Below are positions 63,147-64,000 of a DNA stretch of 64,000 nucleotides, piece after piece. The position numbers and the translations under genes are program-made. This DNA is from Xanthomarina maritima. Lineage in GTDB: Bacteria > Bacteroidota > Bacteroidia > Flavobacteriales > Flavobacteriaceae. The first letter of the stretch is position 1. Each line of letters opens with the position of its first letter. The notes beneath the pieces are model-generated. The model did no database searches and was not told the origin of the DNA. It saw nothing but the letters and a program-made list of their open reading frames with translations. Where the stretch lies: contig NZ_VSFC01000062.1 in the NCBI RefSeq assembly GCF_008084905.1, forward strand, positions 1 to 64,000, given 5' to 3'.

Positions 63147-64000
63147 ATGAAACATACTTTACTTTTATTGCTATTTCCTTTTTTAATGTTTACTCAAACT
63201 CAAATTAGTCAAGATATTACTGGAGAATTTGCAGGAGATAATTTTGGATATGATACTACATTATCTTTAACTGGTAATAGATTAGCAGTAAGTGGAAAAT
63301 TTTACGATGGTATAAATGGTGAAGATTCAGGCTATGTTAAAGTTTATGAAATTATTAATAATAGTTTCATTCAAATAGGAAATGATATTGTTGGAGAAGG
63401 AGCAGGTGATAAATTTGGACATAAAGTTGTTTTATCTTCAAATGGAAATAGATTAGCTATAAGTGCTCCAAATAATTCTGGTGAAAATGGAGTTGGTTCT
63501 GGACATGTTAGAATTTATGAATTTATTAATAATAACTGGGTTCAAATTGGTCAAGATATTGATGGTGAAGTTGCTGGTGATCAATCTGGATATGGAATGG
63601 CTTTCTCCAAAAATGGTAATATTGTTTCAATTTGTTCTTATAGAAATAGTACAATTGTAAATGATGGTGGTCAAGTAAGGGTTTTCCAATTTAATGGTAC
63701 AAATTGGATACAATTAGGATCTTCTTTTTACGGTAATCAAAATAGTGATTATTTAGGTAGGTATATGGAGTTATCTTATAATGGTTTAATTATTGCATTT
63801 AGTTATAAACCTTTTAATTCACCTGGTTTTGTGAAAGTGTATGAATTTACAAATAATAATTGGGTACAAATAGGTAACGAATTAGCAGGAGATGCTTTTA
63901 ATGATAATTTTGGTATAAGTTTAGATTTATCAAACAATGGAAATATATTAGCTATTGGTGCTAATAAAAATGATAATAATGGAATTAATTCTGGTCAAGT
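63147..64000 (+). CDS. partial secreted beta-propeller (FG-GAP-like) protein
   Basis: An open frame starts ATG at 63147 and runs off the window after about 284 codons with no stop. It begins with a signal peptide (MKHTLLLLLFPFLMFTQ). About 60-residue repeats follow, each with a conserved W-QIG core (WVQIGQDI), a DxFG turn (AGDKFGHKV) and SxNGNRLAIS, resembling FG-GAP or integrin-type propeller blades. T9SS cargo often has this architecture, but the C-terminus is outside the window. A -7-like TAAATTTAC precedes the ATG by eight bases. Confidence 0.8.
   Translation, partial: MKHTLLLLLFPFLMFTQTQISQDITGEFAGDNFGYDTTLSLTGNRLAVSGKFYDGINGEDSGYVKVYEIINNSFIQIGNDIVGEGAGDKFGHKVVLSSNGNRLAISAPNNSGENGVGSGHVRIYEFINNNWVQIGQDIDGEVAGDQSGYGMAFSKNGNIVSICSYRNSTIVNDGGQVRVFQFNGTNWIQLGSSFYGNQNSDYLGRYMELSYNGLIIAFSYKPFNSPGFVKVYEFTNNNWVQIGNELAGDAFNDNFGISLDLSNNGNILAIGANKNDNNGINSGQ

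Noticed and set aside
63463-63660. Short frame inside the propeller gene
   Set aside because: It is out of frame with the clear open frame from 63147 and lacks domain features.

Overview
This window comes from the chromosome of a low-GC, probably marine member of the Flavobacteriaceae (Bacteroidetes). Four things support this. Several start codons are preceded by the Bacteroidetes -7 promoter element TAnnTTTG(C), with no obvious Shine-Dalgarno sequence. Two proteins are typical flavobacterial sorting substrates: a type IX secretion (T9SS) cargo and a PID-CTERM protein. DUF6090, M61, S41 and SLC13 homologues of flavobacterial type are present. Secreted peptidases and lipoproteins are numerous. 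I see no insertion sequence, prophage, integrase or CRISPR array, so most of the window reads as core chromosome.

Layout. 1-431 is non-coding and holds two arrays of 11-bp-period repeats. 432-8572 (minus) is an outer-membrane protein, a cupin/JmjC-like protein and a biotin cluster, transcribed bioF, DUF2007, bioD, bioA, ketoacyl synthase, exported hydrolase, bioB. 8666-14166 holds an M61 peptidase, a DUF6090 protein, DNA polymerase IV, a Rossmann oxidoreductase, a CYTH protein and a YCII-like lipoprotein. 14257-19437 is one very large T9SS-exported protease with MBG domains and a hexapeptide (LVNG) repeat tract. 19.7-28.9 kb holds an HD protein, a TPR-adenylate cyclase, an ABM protein, an isoaspartyl peptidase, an ALDH7-type dehydrogenase, an orphan ABC ATPase, a Gre-like protein, mtgA and a FAD oxidoreductase.

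29.1-34.8 kb is a lipid and cofactor block (accC, accB, fabH, rpmF, a YceD-like gene, pdxA, ribE). 34.8-45.5 kb holds a PID-CTERM microprotein, a CAU-anticodon tRNA, mce, rbfA, a Lol-type permease, dusB, an M28 peptidase, a TolB-like lipoprotein, a TonB-system receptor and lepA. 45.5-49.6 kb is an ion-transport group (CPA antiporter, SLC13 carrier, DUF202). 49.8-54.2 kb is an MBL hydrolase, an S8 lipoprotein protease and an M1 aminopeptidase. 54.2-57.3 kb is a two-gene module of an aspartoacylase-like hydrolase and a GCS2-CBS fusion ligase. 57.4-62.5 kb holds rnpA, an S41 protease, a double OmpA protein, an ElaA-like acetyltransferase, a lipoprotein, a CDF transporter and rpiB. A 620-bp AT-rich gap at 62527-63146 is rich in DnaA-box-like 9-mers, and a truncated beta-propeller gene runs off the right edge.

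The biotin cluster makes the cofactor that AccB carries, and AccB/AccC/FabH start fatty-acid synthesis, so the two blocks are linked metabolically. The best leads for something undescribed are the LVNG tract inserted in an MBG domain, the GCS2-CBS/aspartoacylase pair, the 11-bp-phased repeats and the DnaA-box-like cluster.
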